Below, piece after piece: positions 53,649-63,082 of a stretch of 64,000 nt of DNA (positions are counted from its first letter, which is position 1; every line of letters begins with the position of its first letter). Source of the stretch: Methylorubrum populi (lineage in GTDB: Bacteria > Pseudomonadota > Alphaproteobacteria > Rhizobiales > Beijerinckiaceae); assembly GCA_036946625.1 (NCBI GenBank), contig JAQIIU010000003.1, forward strand, positions 1,935,001-1,999,000, given 5' to 3'. The notes under the pieces are model-generated. The model worked only from the letters and a program-made list of their open reading frames with translations, had not been told where the DNA came from and did no database searches. A program made the position numbers and the translations under genes.

Positions 53649-54869
53649 TCATGGCGTCCACGCCCGGTTCGGTGGGGAGCGGAACGGCGGTCCACGGGGC
53701 CGATGCCACCTCGCAAAGGCTCCGACGATCGTCATGGGACCGCCGCAGCAGGGGCAAGGCGGCCGGGCTTGGCCGGGGCCGTCTGGCGGATCGGGTGCGT
53801 CGGCGGTGGGCCGAGGCGGGGCCGGGACGCCGAGGATGGTGCGGATGTGCGCTAGAACCGCCTTCCGGTTCGAGCCTGTGAGGAAGCCGTAGTGCCGGAT
53901 GCGGTGGAAGCCGCGCGGCAGGACGTGAAGCAGGAAGCGCCGGATGAACTCCGCGGCCGACAGGGTCATGACCCGTGCCCGTCCGGCTTCGTCGCGCCGG
54001 TAGTCCTTGACGCGGAAGCTGACGCTCGCCCCATCGAAGGCGAGGAGGCGTCGGCTGGAGATGGCGACGCGGTGGGTGTAGCGCGCCAGATAGGCGAGGA
54101 CGGCCTTCGGTCCGGCAAAGGGCGGCTTGGCGTAGACCACCCAGCGCTTCCGGCGCACCGGGGCGAGCGCACGGGCGAAGGCCCTGGGATCCGAGAGTGG
54201 GGCCAGGGGGCCGAAGAAGGCGAGCGCCCCGGCCGCGTGGAGGGCGGCGAGCCCTTCGAGGAACAGGCGGCGGAACAGCAGGCCCAGCACCCGCACCGGC
54301 AGGAGGAAGCCGGGGCGCGCGGCGATCCAGCGGGTCCCGTCCGGGGAGAGGCCGCCGCCGGGGACGATCATGTGGACATGGGGATGGTGGGTCATGGCCG
54401 AACCCCAGGTGTGGAGCACGGCGGTGAGGCCGATGCGGGCCCCGAGGTGCTTCGGGTCGGCGGCGATCCGCATCATGGTGGTGCTCGCCGCCCGGAACAG
54501 CAGGTCGTAGACGGCGGCCTTGTTCTGGAAGGCGATGGCGGCGATCTCGGCCGGCAGGGTGAAGACGACGTGGAAGTAGCCGACCGGCAGGAGGTCGGCC
54601 TCGCGCGCGGCGAGCCAGTCGCGGGCGGCCGCGCCCTGGCACCGGGGGCAATGCCGGTTGCGACAGGAGTTGTAGGCGACGCGCAGGTGGCCGCACGCGT
54701 CGCAGCCCTCGACGTGGCCGCCGAGGCTGGCGGTGCGGCAGCGCTCGATCGCCGCCATCACCTTCAGCGTATCCAGGCTCAGATGCCCGGCCTGCTCGGC
54801 GCGATAGGCCGGACCGGCGGCGCGGAAGACGTCGGCCAGCTCGATGGTGGCGGCCGTCGCGGCGGGCAT
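53649..54869 (-). CDS. IS91-family HUH transposase
   Basis: 406 residues. An N-terminal zinc-binding domain (HVEGCDACGHLRVAYNSCRNRHCPRCQGAAARDW, about residues 52-85) precedes the HUH nuclease motif THHPHVHMIVPGGG. The catalytic tyrosine region is LAYLARYTHRVAISSRRLL. The C-terminal basic/zinc part includes HYGFLTGSNRKAVLAHIR and PPCPCCGGPM. It is complete and would drive rolling-circle transposition. Confidence 0.92.
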   Translation of the reverse strand: MPAATAATIELADVFRAAGPAYRAEQAGHLSLDTLKVMAAIERCRTASLGGHVEGCDACGHLRVAYNSCRNRHCPRCQGAAARDWLAAREADLLPVGYFHVVFTLPAEIAAIAFQNKAAVYDLLFRAASTTMMRIAADPKHLGARIGLTAVLHTWGSAMTHHPHVHMIVPGGGLSPDGTRWIAARPGFLLPVRVLGLLFRRLFLEGLAALHAAGALAFFGPLAPLSDPRAFARALAPVRRKRWVVYAKPPFAGPKAVLAYLARYTHRVAISSRRLLAFDGASVSFRVKDYRRDEAGRARVMTLSAAEFIRRFLLHVLPRGFHRIRHYGFLTGSNRKAVLAHIRTILGVPAPPRPTADAPDPPDGPGQARPPCPCCGGPMTIVGAFARWHRPRGPPFRSPPNRAWTP

Positions 54870-54873
54870 CGTC

Positions 54874-55782
54874 TCAGCCCGGCGCGGGCCCCTGTCTATG
54901 GAACAGGGCGAGCCTGTCGAGCGGGCTCGTCACGGCCCGCACCGTCCGGGTGGCGCCCTTGGCGTAGAGGGCGGTGGTGTCGAGCCGGCTGTGCCCGAGC
55001 AGGACCTGGATGACGCGGATGTCGACGCCGTCCTCCAGGAGATGGGTGGCGAAGGAGTGGCGCAGGGTATGGGGACCGACGCGCTTGGAGATCCCGGCCG
55101 CGCGCGCCGTCTCGACGACGACGCGGTGAAGCTGGCGTGTGCTGATCGGCCGTGCCCAGTCCTGCCCGGGGAACAGCCAGCCCTGACGCTGCAGGACACC
55201 CTGCCGGTGGCCCTCGCTCCACCAGCGCCGCAGCAGGTCCAGGAGATCGGCCGACAGCATGGCATTGCGGTCGCGGCCGCCCTTGCCGCGTTCGATCCGC
55301 AGGATCATGCGGGTCGAGTCGATATCGCCGATCCTGAGTGCGGCGACCTCGGCCACGCGCAGGCCCGCGCCGTAGGCGAGCGACAGGGCGGCGAGATGCT
55401 TCAGGCAGACCGTGGCATCGAGCAGACGCCCGACCTCGTCGGCGCTCAGCACATCGGGCAGGGTGCGCGGCTGGTTGAGGCGGACCAGCCTGCGGGCGAG
55501 ATCGGGGCGGTTGAGCGTGTGGACGAAGAAGAAGCGCAGGGCGGAGACGATGGCGTTCATCGTCGGCACGCCGAGGCCGACCTCCTGTTGAGCGATCTGG
55601 AAGCGGCGCAGGTCGTCGCCGGTCGCGGTATCGGGCGATCGCCGCAGGAAGGCAGCCAGCCGCCCGACGTCGCGGATGTAGTTGCGCTGCGTCGCCCGGG
55701 AGAACCGGCGCAGGGTCATATCGTCGATCAGGCGCTGACGCAGCGAGCCGCCGGCAGCGGCGGGAACGGCAAGGACGGTCAT
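54874..55782 (-). CDS. IS91-associated tyrosine recombinase
   Basis: 302 residues with an N-terminal SAM-like domain (LRQRLIDDMTLRRFSRATQRNYIRDVGRLAAFL) and the catalytic domain: R in YGAGLRVAEVAALRIGDID, K in RGKGGRDRNAML, HxxR in PHTLRHSFATHLLEDG, H in LLGHSRLDTTALY, and Y in TTALYAKGA. It precedes the HUH transposase by 4 bp. This pairing is known in a subgroup of IS91 elements. Confidence 0.92.
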   Translation of the reverse strand: MTVLAVPAAAGGSLRQRLIDDMTLRRFSRATQRNYIRDVGRLAAFLRRSPDTATGDDLRRFQIAQQEVGLGVPTMNAIVSALRFFFVHTLNRPDLARRLVRLNQPRTLPDVLSADEVGRLLDATVCLKHLAALSLAYGAGLRVAEVAALRIGDIDSTRMILRIERGKGGRDRNAMLSADLLDLLRRWWSEGHRQGVLQRQGWLFPGQDWARPISTRQLHRVVVETARAAGISKRVGPHTLRHSFATHLLEDGVDIRVIQVLLGHSRLDTTALYAKGATRTVRAVTSPLDRLALFHRQGPAPG

Positions 55783-55989
55783 GGGATGGCTCCGCTCGAA
55801 GGAAGGGAGCCGGGATCGTCCGCCCGAGCTGGGCGCCCCTCAATCGGCGCAGGGCGTTCGGGTCAATCCGCCGACCTCGAAGCTGCCACCCATCCCGCGC
55901 GAGCGGGTTCGTTCATCCACCCGACCCAGCCGTTGGGTTCTGAGTTGTCGACAGCCTGGAAGCTGACCTTTCCAGGGCTCAGCATGTTC

Positions 55990-56781
55990 TTATGCGCTGC
56001 CCCCTATGCAACAGGCCGAAGCAGCGCTCACCGCCTTGGTTATGCCGAGCCGCCGCGGCCGCTCATGGCCGAGCCCGCCGTCCGCGGCGCGGCCATGCGG
56101 CATAATCCGGGCCTCGGCATAATGCCCGAGCTCGTGGAGCGCGGTACGATGCCAGTTGATCGGCTCGAAATAGGCCTCCGGCCGCGGGACTTGGACGTAA
56201 TCCAGCCCCGGCGCGTAGAAGGCGCGTTCGCCGCCGAGCCGCAGGTCGGCGCCGCTCGCCCGGATCAGTGCCTCGACCTCCGGCAGGATCAGTCCGTCCG
56301 GCACCGGCGGCGGCGCGGTCACGAGGTCCTTGGGCAGGTTCTCGCACTGGTCGGTGGAGAAGACGGTGAAGCGCTTCAGGAACGGGATCGCATGCGCGTC
56401 CTCGCCGGTGTCGCGGGCGCGGCGCTTCTCGTCGTCGGGTACGAAGCGGTCGGCGTACACGACGGTGGTGCCGCGCTCGCCCTTGCGGACGTTGCCGCCG
56501 AGGCCGAGCGCCTGGCAAAACGTCAGCCAGCTTTGAGAGGAGTAGCCGCGGTTGACCACCGCGCCCCAGAGGATGAGGACGTTGATGCCCGAATAGCCGC
56601 GCCCGGTCGCCGCGTTGCGCGGCATCGACAGCGGCGCGGCGATGCCGGATGTGCCCCAGGGCTGGACCCAGGGCAGTCGTCCGGCCTCAAGCTCCGCGAT
56701 GATAGTCGCGGTGATCTCGTCGTAGAGGTTCGGGCGCTCCGATGGCGGGTGGCTGGAGCGCTGAGAGGAAGATCGTGACAT
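55990..56781 (-). CDS. ArdC-like antirestriction protein, C-terminally altered
   Basis: 263 residues. The N-terminal ArdC ssDNA-binding domain is clear: RPNLYDEITATIIAELEAGRLPWVQPW, NAATGRGYSGINVLILW, WLTFCQALGLGGNVRKGERGTTVVY. The metallopeptidase-like domain follows up to WHRTALHELGHYAE (HExxH motif as HELGH). The usual C-terminal ~80 residues (REELVAE motif with the third zinc ligand) are absent, replaced by an unrelated tail (RIMPHGRAADGGLGHERP...). An IS91 element ends 70 bp downstream, so the truncation may stem from that insertion. ArdC proteins protect incoming plasmids from restriction. Confidence 0.8.
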   Translation of the reverse strand: MSRSSSQRSSHPPSERPNLYDEITATIIAELEAGRLPWVQPWGTSGIAAPLSMPRNAATGRGYSGINVLILWGAVVNRGYSSQSWLTFCQALGLGGNVRKGERGTTVVYADRFVPDDEKRRARDTGEDAHAIPFLKRFTVFSTDQCENLPKDLVTAPPPVPDGLILPEVEALIRASGADLRLGGERAFYAPGLDYVQVPRPEAYFEPINWHRTALHELGHYAEARIMPHGRAADGGLGHERPRRLGITKAVSAASACCIGGSA

Positions 56782-57164
56782 CGCGGATCTCCGCGACGGG
56801 CCGGCCGGGAGCCTCTCTCTCGACCTCCTGACCCGTCACGGCGACAGCCGCAGCCCTCTTCCTCTCGCGCCTGCGGGCGCACCAGCGCGGCCTGCGACAG
56901 GGCCGCCGCCCATCGATCGCTCCTTGCGGCCAATCCGGGTTGATGTCGCGACCTCCTCGTCTATTCCAGCGGGGGATTGTGGGGCGTCAGTCCCGCCTGA
57001 AGGGGTCGGACGAGACCTTGGGGCTCGACCGCAGGGGAAGGCGTTCCCCATTACTGGCCTAGCGGATTCGTCTGGCTCGCGACGCACGTCCGAAGCTCCT
57101 CGCCGAGGGCACACCTGGACTCACACGTTGCGCGATGGGCATCCGTAGTACGCGCCCGCTGATA
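56782..57164. other. intergenic region between ardC and IS630
   Basis: 383 bp. It must contain the ardC promoter. No gene, terminator or repeat was recognised. Confidence 0.35.
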
Positions 57165-58295
57165 TACCCCTAAGCGGATAGAATCCCGGTCTCGGTCTGC
57201 CCGATGAGGTGGAAGCGGTCCGTGATGAGGCTGGCCAGGTCGGCCTCATGCTCATGCAGGCGCTCGAAGAAGTCGTCGAAGGCCTGCTTGAACAGCGCGA
57301 ACTTGGCATACGCCTTGTTGAACAGCACCTTGCGCTTCATGAAGTGCCAGAAGCGCTCGATCAGGTTCAGGTTGGGCGCGTAGGACGGCAGATAGACCAG
57401 CCGCAGGCGACCGTCAGGCTGGTCGCGCCCCGTCCTCAGTTCGCGCGAGCGATTGTAGCGGGCGTTGTCGAGCACGACCGTGACGCTCTCGGCCGCCGGA
57501 TGGCGGGCCGCGAGGGTCTCGAACAGGCGGATCATCGCCGCGCTGGTGATCTTCTCCTCCTGATGGTGGATCAGGCTGCGATCCGGCCAGGAGAGAGCGC
57601 CGTTGAGGTTGAGCCGGGTGCGGCCATGGTTGGACTTCAGTTCGACGGTGGCGCCCCGCCGGATCCAGCCGTGAGCGGGCCGCCCCGTATAGGAGGGATG
57701 GCAGCCGTCCACGAAGTCGAGCGGCGCGTCCGGCCCGGCCGCTTGCATCAGCGGGGTCAGCGTAGCGTCGAGGAAGGCCTGCTGGATGCGAGCATCCGCC
57801 TTGGCCGGCACGCATTTGGGCTTCTTGAACACGAATCCGATCGGCCCGAGAAGCCGGGCCATCGCGTGCGGTCCATAGGACAAGTCGAACATCGCTTGCA
57901 CCTGGGCGCACACGGCCTTGGCTGTCTGAGGCACCTCGGCGGCGACCCAGTCCGACAAGGCCGTGCGCTCAGCGGCCGACAGGCGCGAGACCCGTCCCGT
58001 GTAGCTCAAGCTTTCCACGCCGGCCCGGCCGCGCTCCCGGTAGAGCGTGCGGTGCTCGGCCACCGTGCTCTCGTCGAGGTAGAGCGCCGCGGCGATCCGG
58101 GCCGGCGTCCAGCCGTCGTCGAGCAACAGAAGCACGTTCAAGCGCCGATGCACCGCGCTGTTGAGCTGGCCCCGCATCAGCACCAGGAAATGCGCCCGGT
58201 CGGCGGGAGACAGAATCAGTCCTGCCATCCCCGTAGGGAATCATGCAAACCCGCGGCCGAAAACCCAAAAACGGGATTCCTTCCGAGTCGCGGTA
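57165..58295 (-). mobile_element. IS630-family element
   Basis: 1131 bp flanked by TA on each side, the standard IS630 target. The ends are imperfect inverted repeats: TACCCCTAAGCGGATAGAAT on the left, and on the right the complement reads TACCGCGACTCGGAAGGAAT; both continue with CCCG. The right end is 32 bp before the start codon of the nuclease-like gene. Confidence 0.85.
57170..58228 (-). CDS. IS630-family transposase
   Basis: 352 residues. An N-terminal double helix-turn-helix (NVLLLLDDGWTPARIAAALYLDESTVAEHRTLYRERG; SYGPHAMARLLGPIGFVFKKPK) is followed by the Tc1/mariner-like DDE domain: first D in LDFVDGCHPSYTGRPAHGW, second D in VTVVLDNARYN, E in YAPNLNLIERFWHFMKRKVL. It is intact. Confidence 0.92.
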   Translation of the reverse strand: MAGLILSPADRAHFLVLMRGQLNSAVHRRLNVLLLLDDGWTPARIAAALYLDESTVAEHRTLYRERGRAGVESLSYTGRVSRLSAAERTALSDWVAAEVPQTAKAVCAQVQAMFDLSYGPHAMARLLGPIGFVFKKPKCVPAKADARIQQAFLDATLTPLMQAAGPDAPLDFVDGCHPSYTGRPAHGWIRRGATVELKSNHGRTRLNLNGALSWPDRSLIHHQEEKITSAAMIRLFETLAARHPAAESVTVVLDNARYNRSRELRTGRDQPDGRLRLVYLPSYAPNLNLIERFWHFMKRKVLFNKAYAKFALFKQAFDDFFERLHEHEADLASLITDRFHLIGQTETGILSA

Positions 58296-58327
58296 TATGA
58301 TTTTAGCGAAAGGGGACCGGCACCAAC

Positions 58328-60559
58328 ATGACGCGCAGAAGTTCGCAAGGACCAAGAGGGCGCGCAGGCGGCTTCCGCCCAGATAAAGCTATTGCCGCAA
58401 TCCCAGGCTATGGGGAAATTGATCTCGCTTCTCAGATCGGCAGCTCGTTCGAAGGAGACCCCGTTGCGGCGGTGGCCAAAACGCGAGACCATATCGTCGC
58501 ATTCCTCGAAGTCCGCGACCCCATCGCACTGCTCGCCAAGTCGGGCGAGCAGTTGCTGCGAGAGATGATCGGCGGCCCCTCCTTGGGACCAGGAGCGTCC
58601 GGCCTCGATCAGGTTCACGTCGAACTCCTGCAAGCCTTCGTTCTGCGCGCTGGCCATGGGAAACCGGTGCCGACCTCACCCAAGTCGATTGTGCGACTTC
58701 GGAAGCTCCTTCGAGAAAATCTCATGGCATATCTCGCATCGAGCAATCTAAATCCCAACAGCACGCACGATGACGAATTGGCGCGCCGCGTTCGGCTGCA
58801 CACGATATTTTATCGCAACCTGTTCAATAGCGACGATGCGATGGAGATTGTCCCAGCGTTGCTCAAGCATATGGACGTTGCATCGAGAGCGCGTCTCGGT
58901 TTCACGCTGTCGGACTTCGCCCGGGCGCTCTACTCAATGTTCCTAGACGTAGGTGACCGGTTCGCAGAGCGCATCGCGCGCGAGCAGGTTTTGCGCGAGG
59001 GACGCGACGTCGAAGGTGCGGTCGGTGATTTGATTGATAGCTCCGAGATCGCTCGGCGCATGTGGTGCCTCACGGGTGCCCGATCGGAGACACAGGAAGC
59101 GCGCGGCATGGCCGGCTTCCAGCTCGCCGAAATGCTGTGTACGCCGCTTTTCACGCTCACTCGGACCGAGCTAGTCGAGCGCTTCGGCACGCTCATCACG
59201 GCGGCTCTGTTCTCATGCTCACTGAAAGCTGGAAGTCTCACCGCCGGAGACTCGGATCGTCTTTACCTTGAGAACCCAATTTGGCGCCAGCCATTCATCG
59301 CGCTCGACGCCGACACGCTGTTCCTCCCGCTCCCAGTGCTGCTGGTAAGCTTCCCGTTCGCCATCATGGAGAGAGTAATCGGTCACGATGAGCGTCTCTT
59401 GAAAGCCTATGCGGACGCTCGCTCGCGATACCTCGAGGACGAGGCCGAACGGATTATTGGCGAGTCCCTTCCATCGGCACGAGTCCACCGGGGGGTGAGC
59501 TGGATCGACCCTGATACCGGCAAGGCGTTCGAGAACGACGTTGTCGCAGTCGTCGGGATGCACGTCCTTGTCGTCGAGGCGAAGTCCGGACGGTTGAAGC
59601 CAGCTTCACGGCGCGGCGGAGTCGCGAGCCTCCGCACGAACTTTCGCGAATTATACGTAGAGCCGGGCGAGCAGGCAGCGCGCCTGGAGGCGGTTCTCGC
59701 GCGGGGACCCGGGGCAGTGACGCTTGTCGATCGCGACGGCGTAGAAGTCCGGATCGAGTCGAGCGGTCCATGTGTAGTCTACAAATTCGGTCTCTGCGTG
59801 GAGCAGTTCGCGTCCGTAACAAGCAGCGGGCGGCTCTTTCGAGAACTTGGTTTGTTAGGTGCCGATCAAGACTGGGCACCAATTTTAACCCTTGGTGAAT
59901 TGCGCATGCTGTCGGCTTTTCTCGATACAGAGGTGGCCTTCCTGCACTACCTGACCCGGCGTTCGACGATTGACGACGTGCTGGACTTCGTAGCAGACGA
60001 GCAGGATCTCCTGTCAATGTATCTGTCCAACGGCTTCGCTATCGATGCCCACGCGCTCGCCGGCCGCCAAGTGCTATTCCTATACGCCGACGCGGCGGTG
60101 CGCGGCCGGAAGGAGCCGCGGTCTGATCGAACTGCCTTCGCAACGCCGGGAGTGCAGCTTCCCCGAATATGGCGCCGCATCGCCGAAGAAATTCATGCGA
60201 CATTAGATCGGCACCGCTTCGACAAGCTGTTCACGATCTTGAATCAACAACCCTCCGCTCTGTCCGAAGTCGAGCGACGCGTGCGTCGTTGGCGCTCGGG
60301 CGGGGGGCGGGGTAAGGGCAACACGCTCTCGTGTCGCGCGGCGGTCGGCGACCGTGTGTTCGTCGTGGCCGTCCACTTCGCGAGGAACCGGCCGGAAGAT
60401 GCTCAAACTTGGACGCTGAACGCTCGATGCATGGCGTCCGACTTGGCAAAGACGCTCGGCGCGACGGACTGCCTCCTGCTCCTGATGACGCGCCGCTCGT
60501 CCGATTTGACCTTCGACGCGATCAGTTTCTTCCGCTTCCCACCCCTGCCAACGGTCTGA
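58328..60559 (+). CDS. large protein with PD-(D/E)XK nuclease-like signature
   Basis: 743 residues, no family recognised with confidence. The N-terminal ~370 residues are mainly helical (for example RSIVRL-type helices, DDELARRVRLHTIFYRNLFN, GFTLSDFARALYSMFLDVGDRFAERIAREQVLREG). The middle has VSWIDPDTGKAFENDVVAVVGMHVLVVEAKSGRLKPASRRGG, where D404 and E417-A-K419 fit the D...ExK core of PD-(D/E)XK nucleases (NERD/Mrr-like). The C-terminal ~250 residues are alpha/beta and end with a beta-rich SSDLTFDAISFFRFPP. Its base composition is less GC-rich than the neighbours and it lies among mobile elements, suggesting a transferred defence gene. It starts 32 bp after IS630, with AAAGGGG upstream. Confidence 0.6.
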   Translation: MTRRSSQGPRGRAGGFRPDKAIAAIPGYGEIDLASQIGSSFEGDPVAAVAKTRDHIVAFLEVRDPIALLAKSGEQLLREMIGGPSLGPGASGLDQVHVELLQAFVLRAGHGKPVPTSPKSIVRLRKLLRENLMAYLASSNLNPNSTHDDELARRVRLHTIFYRNLFNSDDAMEIVPALLKHMDVASRARLGFTLSDFARALYSMFLDVGDRFAERIAREQVLREGRDVEGAVGDLIDSSEIARRMWCLTGARSETQEARGMAGFQLAEMLCTPLFTLTRTELVERFGTLITAALFSCSLKAGSLTAGDSDRLYLENPIWRQPFIALDADTLFLPLPVLLVSFPFAIMERVIGHDERLLKAYADARSRYLEDEAERIIGESLPSARVHRGVSWIDPDTGKAFENDVVAVVGMHVLVVEAKSGRLKPASRRGGVASLRTNFRELYVEPGEQAARLEAVLARGPGAVTLVDRDGVEVRIESSGPCVVYKFGLCVEQFASVTSSGRLFRELGLLGADQDWAPILTLGELRMLSAFLDTEVAFLHYLTRRSTIDDVLDFVADEQDLLSMYLSNGFAIDAHALAGRQVLFLYADAAVRGRKEPRSDRTAFATPGVQLPRIWRRIAEEIHATLDRHRFDKLFTILNQQPSALSEVERRVRRWRSGGGRGKGNTLSCRAAVGDRVFVVAVHFARNRPEDAQTWTLNARCMASDLAKTLGATDCLLLLMTRRSSDLTFDAISFFRFPPLPTV

Positions 60560-60740
60560 GGCAATTTCGCGACCTCCCAGCCTGATTGCCATTGGGCCTG
60601 ACGTGCCACCTCGTGGCCTAGGGCCTGTCGCCACCTGAGCCAATCGATGGCAGCGGCGAAGCGTACGCATCCGGCGAAGGCCACCTTGTGAGCTGGCCCG
60701 TTGAGGCTGAGGTCATAGGAGTAATCCTAGGACCTTGAGC

Positions 60741-61130
60741 ATGACCCAGGCGGGTATCGAACTGGTGAGAGCCGAGCGGCGTCGACGCTGGACGCGGGCG
60801 GAGAAGGAGCGGTTGGTTGCCGCTTCGTTTGAACCGGGTGTGTCGACCTCGGATGTCGCCCGCCGGGCCGGTCTCCACGTCAGTCAGCTGTTCCGCTGGC
60901 GCAAGTTGCTGTGCGAGCGTGTCGGTGCTCCCACGCCAGCGCTAGTCCCCGTCGTGATCGCTCCCACGCCCGCCGCGATGACGGTCGAGCCTGGTCGAGA
61001 GCCCAACCGCGGCCGTCGCTCCGGCGGGGTGATCGAGATCGATCTCGGCAGAGGCCGGCGCGTTCGGGTCGGCTCCGACGTCGATGCCGCGGCGCTTCGG
61101 CGGGTGCTCGACGCCCTGGAGGGCCGATGA
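60741..61130 (+). CDS. tnpA: IS66 accessory protein TnpA (Orf1)
   Basis: 129 residues from the ATG at 60741 (an in-frame TTG at 60735 is an alternative). The N-terminal helix-turn-helix of the IS66 Orf1/Tnp_8-like type is RRRWTRAEKERLVAASFEPG then STSDVARRAGLHVSQLFRWRK. The C-terminal small domain is VIEIDLGRGRRVRVGSDVDA. It overlaps tnpB by 4 bp (ATGA). Confidence 0.9.
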   Translation: MTQAGIELVRAERRRRWTRAEKERLVAASFEPGVSTSDVARRAGLHVSQLFRWRKLLCERVGAPTPALVPVVIAPTPAAMTVEPGREPNRGRRSGGVIEIDLGRGRRVRVGSDVDAAALRRVLDALEGR

Positions 61131-61474
61131 TCCCGCTGCCGGCCAACGTGCGGGTTTGGCTGGCCACTGGCCACACCGACATGCGCAAAGGCTTTTCCAG
61201 TTTGGGCCTGATCGTCCAGGAGACGCTCAAGCGCGATCCCCATGGCGGGCATCTGTTCGTGTTCCGCGGACGGCGCGGCGACCTGATCAAGGTGATCTGG
61301 CACGATGGCCAGGGCGCGTGTCTCTACACAAAGCGGCTCGACCGCGGCCGTTTCCTGTGGCCCTCGGTGGCGGATGGAGCCGTGACGATCTCGACGGCGC
61401 AACTCGGCTACCTGCTCTCGGGTATCGACTGGCGGATGCCGCAGGAGAGCTGGCGTCCGAGCGCTCTCGGCTGA
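61127..61474 (+). CDS. tnpB: IS66 accessory protein TnpB (Orf2)
   Basis: 115 residues, identical in translation to the protein at 36536-36883. It has the GHTDMRKGFSSL and FRGRRGDLIKVIWHDG cores. It is intact within the complete IS66 copy and coupled to tnpA. Confidence 0.92.
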   Translation: MIPLPANVRVWLATGHTDMRKGFSSLGLIVQETLKRDPHGGHLFVFRGRRGDLIKVIWHDGQGACLYTKRLDRGRFLWPSVADGAVTISTAQLGYLLSGIDWRMPQESWRPSALG

Positions 61475-61519
61475 GGATAACGCGTTACAGCGCTTGAAGA
61501 ATATGCTCTTCTCTCAAGC

Positions 61520-63082
61520 GTGCCGAACGCGCCCGAGCCCCCGCCGCTTCCCACGGATCTTGCCGCCGCCCACGCCATGATCCTGGCCGAGCGGGCGGCC
61601 CGGCTTGCCTCGGAGATCGCGGTCGAACGGCTGAAGCTGGAGGTCGCCCGGCTGCGGCGAGAACGGTTCGGGACCTCCTCGGAGCGCAGCGCCCGGATCG
61701 ACCAGCTCGAACTCGTCCTGGAGGATCTGGAGGAGACGCTGGCCGAGACCCAAGCGCAGGCGGCCGCCGAGCCCGAAGCACTCTCCGGTGCGGCTTCCTC
61801 GCGGCGCAAGCCCGCCCGCCGGCCTCTGCCCGAGCACCTGCCGCGCGAGCGCGTCGTCCATCCCGGCCCGACGACCTGCGCGTGTTGCGGCGGAACGCGC
61901 CTTCGTCACCTCGGCGAGGACGTCACCGAGACCCTGGAGCGGATCCCGGCGCGCTGGGTCGTGATCCAGCACGTACGCGAGCGCTTCTCGTGCAGCGACT
62001 GCGAGACGATCGCGCAGGCTCCGGCCCCGTTCCATCCGATCCCGCGCGGACGAGCGGGCCCGAACCTCCTCGCCGAGGTGATGATGGCCAAGTTCGGCCT
62101 GCACCTGCCGCTGCATCGCCAGAGCCAGCGCTTCGCCCACGAGGGCGTACCGATCGACGTCTCGACGCTGGCCGGCTGGGTCGGAGCGGTGACGACCGCC
62201 CTGTCGCCCCTGGTCACCCGGATCGAGGCCCATGTTCGAGGGGCTGAGCGCCTGCATCTCGACGACACGCCCGTACCGGTCCTGGCCAAGGGCAAGACCC
62301 GCACGGGGCGGCTCTGGACGGTGGTGCGTGACGACCGACCCTTCGGCGGTCCCGAGCCGCCGGCTGTGGCCTACTTCTACTCCCCCGACCGCTCTGGCGC
62401 GCATGCCGAGACCTGGCTGGGCGATTTCCACGGCATCGTGCAGGCGGATGCCTTCTCCGGGTTCGGTCGGCTGTACGAGCCCGGTCGCAAACCAGGCCCG
62501 CTCCGCGAGGCGGCTTGCTGGGCGCATGCCCGGCGCAAGTTCTTCGAGCTGGCTGACCTGAGGAAGGCTCCGATCGCCATCGAAGCGGTGGCGCGGATCG
62601 ACGCGATCTTCGCGCTCGAGCGCACCATCATTGGCCTCGGACCGGACGACCGCCGTGCGCATCGAAGCGCCCGCTCGGCCGCCCTCGTCGCCGAGTTGAA
62701 GGCGTGGCTGCTGGCCAACCGTGCCAAGCTCTCGGCCAAGGCTCCGGTGGCGCAAGCGATCGACTACATGCTCAAGCGCTGGAGCGCCTTCATCCTCTTC
62801 CTCGACGACGGGCGCGCCTGCCTCTCAAACAACGCCGCCGAACGGGCGATCCGGCCGATCGCGGTAGGCCGCCGCAACTGGACCTTCGCCGGCTCAGACG
62901 CGGGCGGCCATCGCGCTGCGGCACTCTACACGCTGATCGAGACCGCCAAGCTCAATGGTGCCGACCCACAAGCCTGGCTTGCCGACATCCTCAGCCGTCT
63001 GCCCGGCCATCCGACCCGGCACATCGACGATCTGCTGCCCTGGAACTGGACCCCGCCTCAACCCAAGCAGGTCGCCGCCTGA
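61520..63082 (+). CDS. tnpC: IS66 transposase TnpC
   Basis: 520 residues from a GTG, identical in translation to copy 1 (36929-38491). It has the coiled-coil N-terminus, the CxxC zinc-finger-like module (TCACCGG, CSDC), the DDE core (LHLDDTPVPV, VQADAFSGF, NNAAERAIRP) and a C-terminal IS66_C-like tail. With an intact TnpA and TnpB beside it, this copy should be mobile. Confidence 0.94.
   Translation: MPNAPEPPPLPTDLAAAHAMILAERAARLASEIAVERLKLEVARLRRERFGTSSERSARIDQLELVLEDLEETLAETQAQAAAEPEALSGAASSRRKPARRPLPEHLPRERVVHPGPTTCACCGGTRLRHLGEDVTETLERIPARWVVIQHVRERFSCSDCETIAQAPAPFHPIPRGRAGPNLLAEVMMAKFGLHLPLHRQSQRFAHEGVPIDVSTLAGWVGAVTTALSPLVTRIEAHVRGAERLHLDDTPVPVLAKGKTRTGRLWTVVRDDRPFGGPEPPAVAYFYSPDRSGAHAETWLGDFHGIVQADAFSGFGRLYEPGRKPGPLREAACWAHARRKFFELADLRKAPIAIEAVARIDAIFALERTIIGLGPDDRRAHRSARSAALVAELKAWLLANRAKLSAKAPVAQAIDYMLKRWSAFILFLDDGRACLSNNAAERAIRPIAVGRRNWTFAGSDAGGHRAAALYTLIETAKLNGADPQAWLADILSRLPGHPTRHIDDLLPWNWTPPQPKQVAA

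Larger units (their letters stand above)
53388..55920 (-). mobile_element. IS91-family element with accessory tyrosine recombinase
   Basis: 2533 bp. The ends are related inverted sequences: GTGGATGAACGAACCCGC then GGGATGG on the left, and the complement of CCATCCCGCGCGAGCGGG then TTCGTTCATCCAC on the right. Rolling-circle IS91 elements make no target duplication, and none is seen. It carries a tyrosine recombinase gene followed by the HUH transposase, both on the minus strand and 4 bp apart. Confidence 0.8.
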
